This document shows positions 39,930 through 48,911 of a stretch of 64,000 bases of DNA, piece after piece. The stretch is taken from positions 124,001 to 188,000 of the forward strand of contig JAKSDK010001037.1 of assembly GCA_022360095.1 (NCBI GenBank), written 5' to 3'. Every line of letters starts with the position of its first letter. Position 1 is the first letter of the stretch. The notes beneath the pieces are model-generated. The model was not told where the DNA came from. It did not search any database and worked only from the letters and a program-made list of their open reading frames with translations. The translations under genes and the position numbers were made by a program. Source of the DNA: Phycisphaerales bacterium. Its GTDB lineage: Bacteria; Planctomycetota; Phycisphaerae; UBA1845; UTPLA1.

Positions 39930-42389
39930 TTAGAACAGCACCAGGAGCAGGACGACCGCGGCCGTCCCGGCGGTAAGTATCACATAAGAGCGAATCCGCC
40001 CGCTCTGTGGGCGTCGAATGATTGAACCGAAGAAATCATGAAACAAAGCCGCGAGACCGTTGGCGATTGCGTCAACGAGCCCAAAATCGTTTTTCTTCAC
40101 CGGCATGTCGAGTTGTCGTCCCGTGAAGTTGCCAAGGAATCGTGTCAGGATACCGGTCAGGTTGACGAGGCCGTCGACGATCCACTTGTCGAACGTATAG
40201 CACACGGTTCCGACCACGCGGCTGCCCATGACCAGCATGTTGTCATAGATGTGGTCGAAGTAGAGTTTCTGTTCGAGCCATCGATGCAGGTGATTCAAGG
40301 GGAAGACCTGCTTGATCTGCCGGGCGACGGCCACGCCGTTGCGATAGATGAGCCAGGCGAATCCCATCCCGATGATCCAGGCAAACCCGACAATCCATCC
40401 GAGGGCGATATGCGGGTTGTTGAAGTTCGTGAGTCCTTCGCCATGGGTCACCATCAACATGGTGGGGTCCAGCTTGTTTTTAGGAAGATCTTTGAGTTCT
40501 TCCGCGACGCCGTCGATGGCGACGACGGCGGGCGCATCGGCCGCGACGCCGCCCGCCTCTGCGATCATTGGGCGAAACAGGGAAAAACTGCACCAGAACG
40601 TGCCGGCCGCGAGAACCACCAACGGCACGAACATCTTCCAGTTTTCATGGGCATGTTCGTAAACGTGTTCGTCACGCGGCTTGCCCATGAAGGTCAGCCA
40701 CCAACAGCGCATCATGTAGAACGGCGTCACATAGGCGATGACGATGGGCAACCAGAACATCCACTTGGGCAAATGCGGAAGTGTGGCGCCGATTTTTTCT
40801 TTTTCGGGTGTCCCGTGGGCGTGGGAGCCGTCGCCACCGGAAGCGGCCAATGTGGAATTGAGAATGGAGAATTGAGAAAGGGAGGCATCGGTCATCGACG
40901 CCAAGCGGACGTGGCTCTCCGCGTCTTTCTTTTCTAAATTCTCTCCTGCATGTTTTGCGCTGCTTTCACCATGCGAATGGTTGTACGCCCGTTCGTAGGC
41001 GACGACGAGGATTTCATCCTTACTGAAATACCCGCCCAGGCCTATATGTGCGAAGGGTATTCCAAACCCGGCGATCGCCAGGACGCCGATGAAAAACGTC
41101 CAACAGGTGAAGGGCATTTTCTTCCGGAGTCCGCCCATCTTCATGATGTTCTGTTCATGGTGGCAGCCTTCGATCACCTGGCCGGAACCGAGGAACAGCA
41201 TCGCTTTGAAGAAGGCGTGGGTCATCAGATGGAACAAGGCCGCAACCCAGGCCCCGACGCCCATGCCGAAGATCATGTAGCCGAGCTGGCTGAGCGTGGA
41301 GTAGGCGAGCACTTTTTTGATGTCGTTTTGGACGATCGCGATCAGGGCGGTGATCGTCAGCGTGATGCAGCCGATGACGGCGACAAAAAACTGTGCTTCG
41401 GGCGTCAACAGTCGAAAGACCCGAGCGACCAGATAGACGCCCGCGGCGACCATCGTCGCAGCGTGAATGAGGGCGGAAACAGGCGTCGGGCCGGCCATGG
41501 CATCCGGCAACCAGACGTGCAGCGGGAACTGGGCGCTCTTGCCCATCGCGCCGCAGAACAGGCCGATGCCCATCAGTGTGGCGACGCCTAGGCCGGAGAG
41601 CATCATTGGGTCCGTTTCCGTGCCCCAGCCGAACATCTCGTAAAGATTCCAGCCCTTGAATATGCCTACGCTGTGTGCCGGATCGAATCCGGCGGCCGCG
41701 CTGGCCGAAAATTGCTGGCTAAAGGTTGCGGCGGCCTGTTCGAGGTCAAACGTGCCCAGGTAGAGCGCGACCAGCGCCAGGCCGACGATGAAGCCGAAGT
41801 CGCCGACACGGTTGGTGATGAACGCCTTCATCGACGCGTCGCTGGCGAACTTCTTGTCGAAGTAAAAGCCGATCAGCAGATAACTGCAAAGACCGACCAG
41901 TTCCCAGAAGATGAACATGAACAGCAGGCTGCTGCTGATGACCAGACCGAGCATGCTGAAGCAGAAGAGGGACAGGTAGGCGAAGAAGCGATGATACTTG
42001 CATTGGCCGTCGACCTCGTCGCTGTGGCCCTCCATGTAGCCGACGCTGAAGAAGTGAATCCAAAAGGCGATGAACGTAACCATGAAGAACATGATCACGG
42101 TGAGCGAGTCCAGCTTGACGCCGACCGTGAGGGGGATTTTGCCGAAATCCGCCCAGTGGAATTGGTTATTCGCGGCGGCGAAGGTCAAGTCCGCTTTTTG
42201 ATCTGCATCCAATCCCGACCAGCCGATCAGGACATACGTCGCCATGATGCAGCTCAGGCCGATCGCCGCACAGGCAATGTAGGATGATTTCGGCTTGCCG
42301 ATTTTCGCTCCCCAGAACGCGAGGATGGCGAAGCTGATCAAGGGAATCAGGACGCCGAGGGCGAGCAGGTTTTCATACATGTGGTTCAT
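39930..42389 (-). CDS. nuoL: NADH-quinone oxidoreductase subunit L, enlarged
   Basis: NuoL is the distal proton-pumping subunit with the lateral helix. All hallmarks are present: FFVGYME-type N-terminal helices, FWELVGLCSYLLIGFYF (TM5 Glu), KSAQFPLHVWLPDAMAGPTPVSALIHAATMVAAG, DIKKVLAYSTLSQLGYM, GGYFSKDEIL. At 819 residues it is far longer than the usual 610-680. The extra mass is a His/Glu-rich hydrophilic insert (about residues 468-530) and a second insert (about 590-660). Part of the first insert is encoded by a repeat-like sequence (40855-40881). Confidence 0.95.
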   Translation of the reverse strand: MNHMYENLLALGVLIPLISFAILAFWGAKIGKPKSSYIACAAIGLSCIMATYVLIGWSGLDADQKADLTFAAANNQFHWADFGKIPLTVGVKLDSLTVIMFFMVTFIAFWIHFFSVGYMEGHSDEVDGQCKYHRFFAYLSLFCFSMLGLVISSSLLFMFIFWELVGLCSYLLIGFYFDKKFASDASMKAFITNRVGDFGFIVGLALVALYLGTFDLEQAAATFSQQFSASAAAGFDPAHSVGIFKGWNLYEMFGWGTETDPMMLSGLGVATLMGIGLFCGAMGKSAQFPLHVWLPDAMAGPTPVSALIHAATMVAAGVYLVARVFRLLTPEAQFFVAVIGCITLTITALIAIVQNDIKKVLAYSTLSQLGYMIFGMGVGAWVAALFHLMTHAFFKAMLFLGSGQVIEGCHHEQNIMKMGGLRKKMPFTCWTFFIGVLAIAGFGIPFAHIGLGGYFSKDEILVVAYERAYNHSHGESSAKHAGENLEKKDAESHVRLASMTDASLSQFSILNSTLAASGGDGSHAHGTPEKEKIGATLPHLPKWMFWLPIVIAYVTPFYMMRCWWLTFMGKPRDEHVYEHAHENWKMFVPLVVLAAGTFWCSFSLFRPMIAEAGGVAADAPAVVAIDGVAEELKDLPKNKLDPTMLMVTHGEGLTNFNNPHIALGWIVGFAWIIGMGFAWLIYRNGVAVARQIKQVFPLNHLHRWLEQKLYFDHIYDNMLVMGSRVVGTVCYTFDKWIVDGLVNLTGILTRFLGNFTGRQLDMPVKKNDFGLVDAIANGLAALFHDFFGSIIRRPQSGRIRSYVILTAGTAAVVLLLVLF
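40855..40881 (-). repeat. Repeat-like segment inside nuoL
   Basis: Read on the plus strand it is GAATTGAGAATGGAGAATTGAG plus AAAGG, i.e. two copies of GAATTGAGAA/GGAGAATTGAG. In the nuoL frame it gives SQFSILNS. Short GAATTGAGAA-type words are typical of dispersed intergenic repeats rather than coding DNA. Confidence 0.45.
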
Positions 42390-42454
42390 GGTTCAATCGT
42401 TATCCGCCAAACGGCAAAGCCGGCTCGAAACGTTGTGAAGCTCGGGTCAAAGGT

Positions 42455-42496
42455 TGAAAGTTGAAATCTGAGATTTGAAATCTGAATCTCAAATTC
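42455..42496. repeat. AT-rich direct/inverted repeat cluster between nuoK and nuoL
   Basis: The 117-bp nuoK-nuoL spacer, the largest but one in the operon, has overlapping repeats: GTTGAAAGTTGAAA, AAATCTGAGATTT (6-bp palindrome with one central base) and two GAAATCTGA copies. It is far more AT-rich than its surroundings and resembles small dispersed repeats. Confidence 0.5.
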
Positions 42497-42506
42497 ATGG
42501 TTATTC

Positions 42507-42821
42507 TCATCCGCGCAGCTCGTCACCTCGGTCCACGTCAATCGTTCGCAGAGTGTTGTAGAAGTTCATGAAAATAGCGATCGCCAGGGCCGCCTCCGCG
42601 GCGGCGAGCAGGATCACAAAGACCGCGAATATGTGCCCGTCGCCGACGCCGGCGTTGTATTTGCTGAATGCGACGAGATTGATGTTCGCGGCGTTCAACA
42701 CCAGCTCGACGCCGATCAAAATGCCGATGGCATTACGCTTGGTCGCCATGCAGAGAACGCCCAGCGAAAAGATCAGGGCTGAGAGGACAAGATAATGATT
42801 AAGTCCGACCGCAAGAATCAC
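42507..42821 (-). CDS. nuoK: NADH-quinone oxidoreductase subunit K
   Basis: NuoK is a three-helix membrane subunit. The 104-residue protein has the canonical LGVLCMATKRNAIGILIGVELVLNAANIN with the conserved membrane Glu, then FAVFVILLAAAEAALAIAIFMNFY with the second Glu. Length is standard. It follows nuoJ by 3 bp. Confidence 0.96.
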   Translation of the reverse strand: MILAVGLNHYLVLSALIFSLGVLCMATKRNAIGILIGVELVLNAANINLVAFSKYNAGVGDGHIFAVFVILLAAAEAALAIAIFMNFYNTLRTIDVDRGDELRG

Positions 42822-42824
42822 CGT

Positions 42825-43319
42825 CTATTTCTCCGTCCTTGCCAGATACGCGGCGCCGATCATCACCACCAACAACAACACGCTGGCCACTTCGAAAGGT
42901 ACGAGATAGTCCGTCAAAAGCATCTCGCCGACTTCGGCGACCGAAGGCGACGTTTTCAAGGGCGCGTTGGCCGATTGGCTCCATTCCGCCGTGAGCACGA
43001 GCGTGCTGATCCCGACCGCCATGAGGATCGCGACGAGCACGGCTCCGGCGACCTGTCCGCGCGTCGCCCTGAAACCGACCCAGGGCGACTTGCTGGTGAG
43101 CATGATGCCGAAAACCATCAAGACGAGTGTGCCGCCCGCGTAGACAATAAGCTGGATGACCGCGAGCAGATTCGCGTCGAGCACGAAATACAGGCAAGCG
43201 ACGCCGCCGAGCGTGCCCAAAAGACAGACCGCCGACCGCACAATATTTGACGAGGCGACGATACCGATCGCGCTGAGCAATGAAACGGCGGCAAAGATGT
43301 AGAAGGCCAGATCGTCCAT
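42825..43319 (-). CDS. nuoJ: NADH-quinone oxidoreductase subunit J
   Basis: NuoJ has five predicted helices in 164 residues. The conserved GVACLYFVLDANLLAVIQLIVYAGGTLVLMVFGIML segment (cut by the conserved Tyr) carries the TM3 pi-bulge region of complex I. It starts 17 bp after nuoH and precedes nuoK by 3 bp. Confidence 0.95.
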   Translation of the reverse strand: MDDLAFYIFAAVSLLSAIGIVASSNIVRSAVCLLGTLGGVACLYFVLDANLLAVIQLIVYAGGTLVLMVFGIMLTSKSPWVGFRATRGQVAGAVLVAILMAVGISTLVLTAEWSQSANAPLKTSPSVAEVGEMLLTDYLVPFEVASVLLLVVMIGAAYLARTEK

Positions 43320-43336
43320 ACCTTGTCAGTCCACCC

Positions 43337-45067
43337 TTAAGATCCCGGCAATTGGTCCACCACGGCCAGTTGGCCGACGAGCCTCTTGTTGTTCTTGAAG
43401 CCGTAGAGGGCGATGCACAGGATGGCCAGTGCAACGATCACTCCGATACCCACCAGAATCCAATGGAGAATGCCGTCGATGACGTTCAGCCATCCCCATT
43501 GCAGATGATCCGTCCCGAGGATCCAAAGCGTGTTGGCCAGCAGCAGAACCATGACCAACGGTAGCATGACCTGCACGCACGCGTACAACACCTGATCGAT
43601 GCGGACGCGCGGCAAAGTCCAGCGGACCCAGAGCTGGACATAGAACAGGAAGGTTGCTTTCAAAACGAATATGATCGGTCCTCCAGCGAGGAGTCCGCGC
43701 GCGAGTGTTCCGAAGAAGCCGTCGGGCGACGCGCCGACCGCCGTGAGAAACGAGTTGATCCAAGCCTCGGGGATCGGAGACGACCATCCGCCCAAGAACA
43801 AAATCACAGCCAGCCCGGCGACAATGAACATGGCCGCATATTCCCCGAAGAAAAAGAGCGACCAACGAAAGCCGCTGTACTCCGTCAGAAACCCGGCGAC
43901 AAGCTCGGACTCGGACTCGGGCAAATCAAACGGAGCACGTTTGCAGCTTGCCAGCGCAGCACAGTAGTAGGTGAAAAATGCGATAAAACACCAGGGATTG
44001 GCAAAAACGAACCAGTTCCAAAAACCGCCCGCTTGAGCGCCGGCGATGTCCGTCAGCTTCAGGGAGCCGGCCATCATGATGGGGATCAGCAGGCTCATGC
44101 CCATCGGGATTTCATAGGAGACCATCTGACAGGCCTCACGCATCGACCCGTAGACCGCCCATTTGTTGTTGCTGGCCCAGCCTGCGAGGATGACGCCGAC
44201 CACTTCGATGCCGAGCATGGCGAGAATGAAGATCAGCGCGACGTCGAGATCACGAAACACCCAGGCGGCCGCGAAGGGCAGAGCGAGAAACGCGCAGATC
44301 GGCGGGACGAACGTGATATACACGGCGAGTCTGAACAGCAGCGGATCCCCCTCGGGAGGAATGATATCTTCCTTGAAGATGAGTTTGAGTCCGTCGGCAG
44401 GGGATTGCAGCCAGCCGTGCCAGCCGCCGACGCGCATCGGCCCCATGCGCGATTGAATCCTGGCCGAGACCTTGCGCTCCCACCAGATGCCGAAGGCTGG
44501 GATAATGCTGATGAAACCGATGATGCCGCCCAAGGCGACGAGGTCGCGAATGAACTCGAATTGAAGCGGCCAGAGCGCGTAGGCCAGAACCGGGACTTCG
44601 ACTCCGATGGCTTCCAGTCCGGCGTAGATGTTCCTGACGGTGTGGTCGTAGGGCACGGCCAAGAGCCAGACACGATGTTCGCCTTCCGCTGCGGAGAGAC
44701 CCTTGATGAACGTGAAGATCTCGGCATGCAACCAAACGATGAGACAGGCGCCGACGACCCCGCCGAGGAACAACGCAAACGCAACATAGGACCATCGCAA
44801 GAACTTGCCGATGATTCGATAGAAGACAACGCCGAAGGCGCCCGCCGTGAAGGCCATGCCTGCAAGCGAGGCTCCCAAGACCAAGGCCAAAACGAAAGGG
44901 ATCTTCCAATCCGCCAGTTGGCCGGGTTTGAACGCGAACAACGACACGAGAGCGATGCCTAAATGGCCGACGGCCAAAACGAACAACAAAAGGATCGCCT
45001 TCCGGCGATATCCGCTCAGTGTCTCTGGGCTTTTCTCAATCCAAGGCAGCGTGATCTGGCTCACCAA
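43337..45067 (-). CDS. nuoH: NADH-quinone oxidoreductase subunit H, extended at the N-terminus
   Basis: NuoH forms the quinone chamber with NuoB/D. The canonical part (about residues 170-560) has WWERKVSARIQSRMGPMRVGGWHG, ADGLKLIFKEDIIP, GWASNNKWAVYGSMREACQMVSYEIP, KRAPFDLPESESELVAGFLTEYSG and LPRVRIDQVL. At 576 residues it is much longer than the usual 320-420. The first ~165 residues add three hydrophobic helices (about 24-46, 55-85, 92-118) and a soluble piece. A 133-bp gap separates it from nuoD, exactly where nuoEFG usually sit. Confidence 0.94.
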   Translation of the reverse strand: MVSQITLPWIEKSPETLSGYRRKAILLLFVLAVGHLGIALVSLFAFKPGQLADWKIPFVLALVLGASLAGMAFTAGAFGVVFYRIIGKFLRWSYVAFALFLGGVVGACLIVWLHAEIFTFIKGLSAAEGEHRVWLLAVPYDHTVRNIYAGLEAIGVEVPVLAYALWPLQFEFIRDLVALGGIIGFISIIPAFGIWWERKVSARIQSRMGPMRVGGWHGWLQSPADGLKLIFKEDIIPPEGDPLLFRLAVYITFVPPICAFLALPFAAAWVFRDLDVALIFILAMLGIEVVGVILAGWASNNKWAVYGSMREACQMVSYEIPMGMSLLIPIMMAGSLKLTDIAGAQAGGFWNWFVFANPWCFIAFFTYYCAALASCKRAPFDLPESESELVAGFLTEYSGFRWSLFFFGEYAAMFIVAGLAVILFLGGWSSPIPEAWINSFLTAVGASPDGFFGTLARGLLAGGPIIFVLKATFLFYVQLWVRWTLPRVRIDQVLYACVQVMLPLVMVLLLANTLWILGTDHLQWGWLNVIDGILHWILVGIGVIVALAILCIALYGFKNNKRLVGQLAVVDQLPGS

Positions 45068-45200
45068 TCAAACTCCAGCCAGACAAAATGATCCCACTCA
45101 GCACGAGAAAGGATGGTTATAGCGACTTGCCTCAACCTTGGCTAGGGCAGGTTCGGTGATTCGATACGGAATACGCGTCCCGCGCTCGCGACACGTCGTC

Positions 45201-46409
45201 CTACCGATCCACCTCGCCCATGACCACGTCGAGACTACCGATGATGGCGGCCACATCAGCCAGTAGCACGTCGCGACAGACCTTGTCCGTCACGCACAGG
45301 TTGCAAAAGCTGGGCCCTCGGGCCTTGACCCGGGCAGGAATCGCCGCGCCGTTTCCCTGCACGTAGAAACCAAGCTGGCCACGGGGGTTCTCGATCTCGA
45401 AATAGATATCGTCGTCCGGCAGTTTGATCGTCTTGCCCTTCTTGTGAAGAACGTCCTGGCCTTCAGTCCCCCGAAGCTTCTCCAGGGCCTGGCGGATGAT
45501 CTTCACCGACTGCTCCATTTCCTGAATCCGGACGATGTAACGATCCCAACAGTCGCCGACCGTGCCCTTGAGTCCCTGGCCGACCGGGACGTCAAACTCG
45601 AACTCGTCGTACGAGCAATGGGGACGCACTTTTCGCAAATCCCATCGGACGCCGCTACCTCGTAAGACAGGGCCGGTCAGACCGTAGTCCAACGCCTCTT
45701 CGCCCGTGATGACACCGATGTCGGCCGTCCGCTTGACGAAGATGTGGTTGTGCGACAGGAGATTATTGTACTCTTTGACTTTGGGCTCGAAGTAATCCAG
45801 GAACTCCGAGCAAATCTCAACGAATTTGTCCGGAAGGTCGTCGGTGACGCCCCCGATGGTGATGTAGCTGTACGTCAGCCGAGCACCGCACGCCGATTCG
45901 AACAGATCCAGGATGTACTCCCGTTCACGAAACGCGTACAAAAACGGCGTAATTGCACCGATGTCCAGTCCATAGGTTCCGAAAGCGACCAGATGTGAGG
46001 CGATCCGGTTCAACTCCGCAAAGATGATCCGAATGTATGTCGCCCGTTTGCTGATCTCCTGCTCCAGGCCGGTCAGCTTCTCCACCGCCAGGGCAAAACC
46101 GAGGTTGTTGTTCATCCCGGCCAGATAGTCCATCCGGTCCGTGTAGGGAATGTACTGGTAGGGGGCGACCGTCTCGCCGATTTTCTCGGCACAGCGGTGA
46201 AGATACCCAATGTGAGGCACCGCCTCCAGCACCATCTCGCCGTCGGTTCTCAGGACGATACGCAAGACGCCATGCGTCGCGGGATGCTGCGGTCCCATGT
46301 TGACCAGCATCTCCTCCGTCGGCAGATCGTGTTGAATCTGACTGCCGTTCAGTTCAACGTTGATGTCCGGTTGTGATTCGAGAACGATGTCTACCGCGTC
46401 GGTTTTCAT
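45201..46409 (-). CDS. nuoD: NADH-quinone oxidoreductase subunit D (49 kDa)
   Basis: NuoD lines the quinone site. The 402-residue protein has NMGPQHPATHGVLRIVL with the quinone-site His, GYLHRCAEKIGETVAPYQYIPYTDRMDY, the LVAFGTYGLDIGA helix, LRGSGVRWDLRKV and the C-terminal IGSLDVVMGEVDR that ends the family. It follows nuoC by 15 bp. Confidence 0.97.
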   Translation of the reverse strand: MKTDAVDIVLESQPDINVELNGSQIQHDLPTEEMLVNMGPQHPATHGVLRIVLRTDGEMVLEAVPHIGYLHRCAEKIGETVAPYQYIPYTDRMDYLAGMNNNLGFALAVEKLTGLEQEISKRATYIRIIFAELNRIASHLVAFGTYGLDIGAITPFLYAFREREYILDLFESACGARLTYSYITIGGVTDDLPDKFVEICSEFLDYFEPKVKEYNNLLSHNHIFVKRTADIGVITGEEALDYGLTGPVLRGSGVRWDLRKVRPHCSYDEFEFDVPVGQGLKGTVGDCWDRYIVRIQEMEQSVKIIRQALEKLRGTEGQDVLHKKGKTIKLPDDDIYFEIENPRGQLGFYVQGNGAAIPARVKARGPSFCNLCVTDKVCRDVLLADVAAIIGSLDVVMGEVDR

Positions 46410-46424
46410 TGCACTTGGGCTTTT

Positions 46425-46985
46425 CTAATGCACGGGTCGTGTTTGTTCATACTCCGTCACCGCCGGAATGCCGTGGTACTCCATCGGAAAGCGATAGTCC
46501 TTGCGTAGCGGATAACCGTCCCAGTCGTCCGGGCACAGAATCCGCCTCGGGTGACGGCCCTCCACGCCCATGACCGAATCGGGGTGCTCATCGAAGACGA
46601 TCCCCATCAAGTCGTAAGCCTCACGCTCGTGCCAGTCGGCAGCACTCCAGATATTGGCGACGCTCGGAATATGAGGGTTGTTTCGCGGCACCTTCACCTT
46701 GACGCAGAACTCATCGAACGCGCACATGTCCGTCTCCCGATCGCCGGGACGGCAGGCGCACAAGTCGTAGACCGCGATCAATTCGTCATCTTCCAGCATG
46801 TCCACCGCGGAAATAGAGCGGAGAAGATTGAACGTCAGCCCGGGGTCCTCCTTTAGAAAGCGCGCGACCTCGAGCCAGGATTTCGCCTCGACCAGGACAT
46901 GCGGATGCGCAGTCTCAAAATTCGACCCGGTGATTTTGTTACCGAATTTGTCTTTCAGGATATTTGCGATTTCTTCCGGTGCCAT
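46425..46985 (-). CDS. nuoC: NADH-quinone oxidoreductase subunit C (30 kDa)
   Basis: The 186-residue hydrophilic subunit shows the conserved WSAADWHEREAYDLMGIVFDEHPD, RRILCPDDWDGYPLRKDYRFP pattern of NuoC. It is a separate gene, not fused to NuoD. It begins 54 bp after nuoB; the spacer holds a GC-rich hairpin. Confidence 0.96.
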   Translation of the reverse strand: MAPEEIANILKDKFGNKITGSNFETAHPHVLVEAKSWLEVARFLKEDPGLTFNLLRSISAVDMLEDDELIAVYDLCACRPGDRETDMCAFDEFCVKVKVPRNNPHIPSVANIWSAADWHEREAYDLMGIVFDEHPDSVMGVEGRHPRRILCPDDWDGYPLRKDYRFPMEYHGIPAVTEYEQTRPVH

Positions 46986-47010
46986 GTGTCTTCAGATCGG
47001 AATCGTACAA

Positions 47011-47033
47011 AAGCCCCGGGCAAACCTGCCCGA
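47011..47033. repeat. GC-rich hairpin in the nuoB-nuoC spacer
   Basis: AAGCCCCGGGCAAACCTGCCCG contains CGGGCA-AACC-TGCCCG, a perfect 6-bp stem with a 4-nt loop. Near-matches occur in the terminator at 5176 and, reversed, at 33147. Confidence 0.45.
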
Positions 47034-47039
47034 GCGTGA

Positions 47040-47573
47040 TCAAACCGTCGTCGCGGTTTCCAGTGCCTCGTCTTTCGCGCTAAGCCATCGATCACGGGCG
47101 AGCGTCTGGTTTTTGATCTTATCCTGCAATCGCATCAGCCCTTCCATCAGCGTCTCGGGTCGGGGAGGGCAGCCGGGGACATAGATGTCAACCGGAACGA
47201 TCAGATCCACACCCTTGACCACGTGATATCCCTGTTTGAAGTAGGGGCCGCCACCCACCGTGCAGGCGCCCATCGCCATCACATACTTGGGCTCAGGCAT
47301 CTGGTTGTAAAGCCGCTTGACGCGGCTGGCCATCTTGAACGTGACCGTGCCGGCCACGATCATCAAATCCGCCTGCCGGGGACTCGCGCGAAAGGCGCCA
47401 GCGCCGAAACGGTCGATGTCGAAACGACTCGCTCCAAAGGCCATCATCTCGATGGCACAGCAGGCCAGGCCGAAGGTCATCGGCCAGATGCTCGACCGCC
47501 GGCCCCAGTTGATGGCCCAATCGAGCGAGGTGATGATCAACCCTTCTTCAAATCTGTTTTCGATCCAACTCAT
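47040..47573 (-). CDS. nuoB: NADH-quinone oxidoreductase subunit B (N2 cluster)
   Basis: NuoB binds the terminal iron-sulfur cluster N2. The 177-residue protein has [18 protein letters not shown] (tandem Cys), [11 protein letters not shown] and [16 protein letters not shown], so the four ligands are present. A C-terminal extension of ~20 residues is unusual but short. It starts 9 bp after nuoA. Confidence 0.97.
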   Translation of the reverse strand: MSWIENRFEEGLIITSLDWAINWGRRSSIWPMTFGLACCAIEMMAFGASRFDIDRFGAGAFRASPRQADLMIVAGTVTFKMASRVKRLYNQMPEPKYVMAMGACTVGGGPYFKQGYHVVKGVDLIVPVDIYVPGCPPRPETLMEGLMRLQDKIKNQTLARDRWLSAKDEALETATTV

Positions 47574-47582
47574 CGCGGACCC

Positions 47583-48029
47583 TCACGCCCACTGTCGCGC
47601 CGCCTGTCCCAACTGATCGTCGGGTCGAACGTCCGCAGACGTTCGGCCTGACCCTTCCGTGGCTCGGACCCAATCGAGATAACCGAACCGCCACAAGTAC
47701 AGGAAGCCGACCACGAGGACGGCGAAAAAGAACAGCATGTCCCACAACGCTCCGACCCCGGCCTCGCGATAAACGACAGCCCAGGGATAGAACAGAGCGA
47801 TTTCAATATCGAAGATCAAAAAAACCAGGGCAACGACGTAGAAACGCAGATCGAACTGCACCCAACTCGACCCGATGGCCGGCTCACCGCATTCGTAGGG
47901 GGCATCTTTCGCGGGGTGAGGCAATGTTGTGCGTAAGAGCTTGCCAAAGACAAGGGCGACAAGGGCCATGGCAATGGCCGCCAGGGTGAAGATGAGGAGA
48001 CCGATGACCAGATCTTGTCCTTCAGGCAT
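47583..48029 (-). CDS. nuoA: NADH-quinone oxidoreductase subunit A
   Basis: NuoA is a three-helix subunit at the hydrophilic/membrane interface. The 148-residue protein has PYECGEPAIGSSWVQFDLRFYVVALVFLIFDIEIALFYPWAVVY, cut here by the conserved Cys on the quinone-gating loop, and a C-terminal ~30-residue polar tail. It starts 12 bp after nuoI and ends 9 bp before nuoB. Confidence 0.95.
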   Translation of the reverse strand: MPEGQDLVIGLLIFTLAAIAMALVALVFGKLLRTTLPHPAKDAPYECGEPAIGSSWVQFDLRFYVVALVFLIFDIEIALFYPWAVVYREAGVGALWDMLFFFAVLVVGFLYLWRFGYLDWVRATEGSGRTSADVRPDDQLGQAARQWA

Positions 48030-48041
48030 GTAAGACTAACC

Positions 48042-48638
48042 TCATTTCTTCGCGGCCGGTTTTGAGGGTTCCAATGCCTTCAACATTTCCTCGCGGACAG
48101 GCTTTGCCCGTTCTTCCCAACGCTGCTGCAATTCCGCCGCCCACTCGGGCTTCTCGTCTTTCTGCATCCAATAGGGCTCGGGCGTCTGCTTGCCCTCTTT
48201 GGCCAGGTCGGTGAACTCGACGCACATATCCTGTCGCGTATAGGCGCTGAGGTCATGATTGTCGCCCATATGAATGCAATCGGTCGGACACGGATCGCAA
48301 CACAAGGCACAAAACATGCACTTGGCATAATCGATCGCATACCGCTCCAGAGCCCCGCCCACGGCAACACCCGTTTCCTTGTCGATTTTCCGAGCCCCGG
48401 ACTTCTCGATGTAAATGCAGTCCACAGGGCACGCCTTGGCACACATGTCGCACGCGATGCACTTCTCGGCTTCGAACCAGTGGAAGCCTCGATAACGCGG
48501 CTGGAGCGCAGGAGCGACGTCCGGGTATTGAAGGGTGATGGTGCGGGCGAAGCAGTATTTCAGCGTAATGCTCATGCCGATCGCGACGGTGCGAACCGTA
48601 TCGTAAAGGTTTGTGAAATACTGGCGCGCCGAGGCCAT
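48042..48638 (-). CDS. nuoI: NADH-quinone oxidoreductase subunit I (two 4Fe-4S)
   Basis: NuoI carries clusters N6a and N6b. The 198-residue protein has RYRGFHWFEAEKCIACDMCAKACPVDCI interrupted by the first 4Fe-4S set and CMFCALCCDPCPTDCI for the second; an additional Cys lies in the second set. It is the first gene of the operon, whereas nuoI normally follows nuoH. The start at 48638 fits, and a leader with a hairpin lies upstream. Confidence 0.95.
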   Translation of the reverse strand: MASARQYFTNLYDTVRTVAIGMSITLKYCFARTITLQYPDVAPALQPRYRGFHWFEAEKCIACDMCAKACPVDCIYIEKSGARKIDKETGVAVGGALERYAIDYAKCMFCALCCDPCPTDCIHMGDNHDLSAYTRQDMCVEFTDLAKEGKQTPEPYWMQKDEKPEWAAELQQRWEERAKPVREEMLKALEPSKPAAKK

Positions 48639-48674
48639 AAGGCGTTGCTTTCGGGATTTCCGTTATCCACCCTC

Positions 48675-48718
48675 GGTTTCACGGAAACGTTCCCCTGAAA
48701 CCTTGCGTCAGGAGTATA
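48675..48718 (-). promoter_or_regulatory. Candidate promoter and leader hairpin of the nuo operon
   Basis: On the minus strand TATACT (48713-48718) is a good -10; the -35 is weak. Downstream, GGTTTCA (48675-48681) and TGAAACC (48696-48702) form a perfect 7-bp stem in the leader. Both are sequence patterns without further support. Confidence 0.35.
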
Positions 48719-48911
48719 GCCGGTCGTTGGCGATCGCACCACATTCAGCAATGCATGTTTCTACTCAATTCGAAATCGGTGATCGATTTCCTGAAGATCT
48801 TGTTGTTCGACTCCGCGACCGCATTGAAAGCGAAGCTGTAGATCGGATACATTAAGATGTCCCAAACCACGCGGCGCGGTTGAGATGATTTCGGCACGGG
48901 AGCGTCCTAGC

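Noticed and set aside
41673..42287. 204-codon plus-strand frame
   Set aside because: Antisense to nuoL; charged low-complexity translation without motifs.
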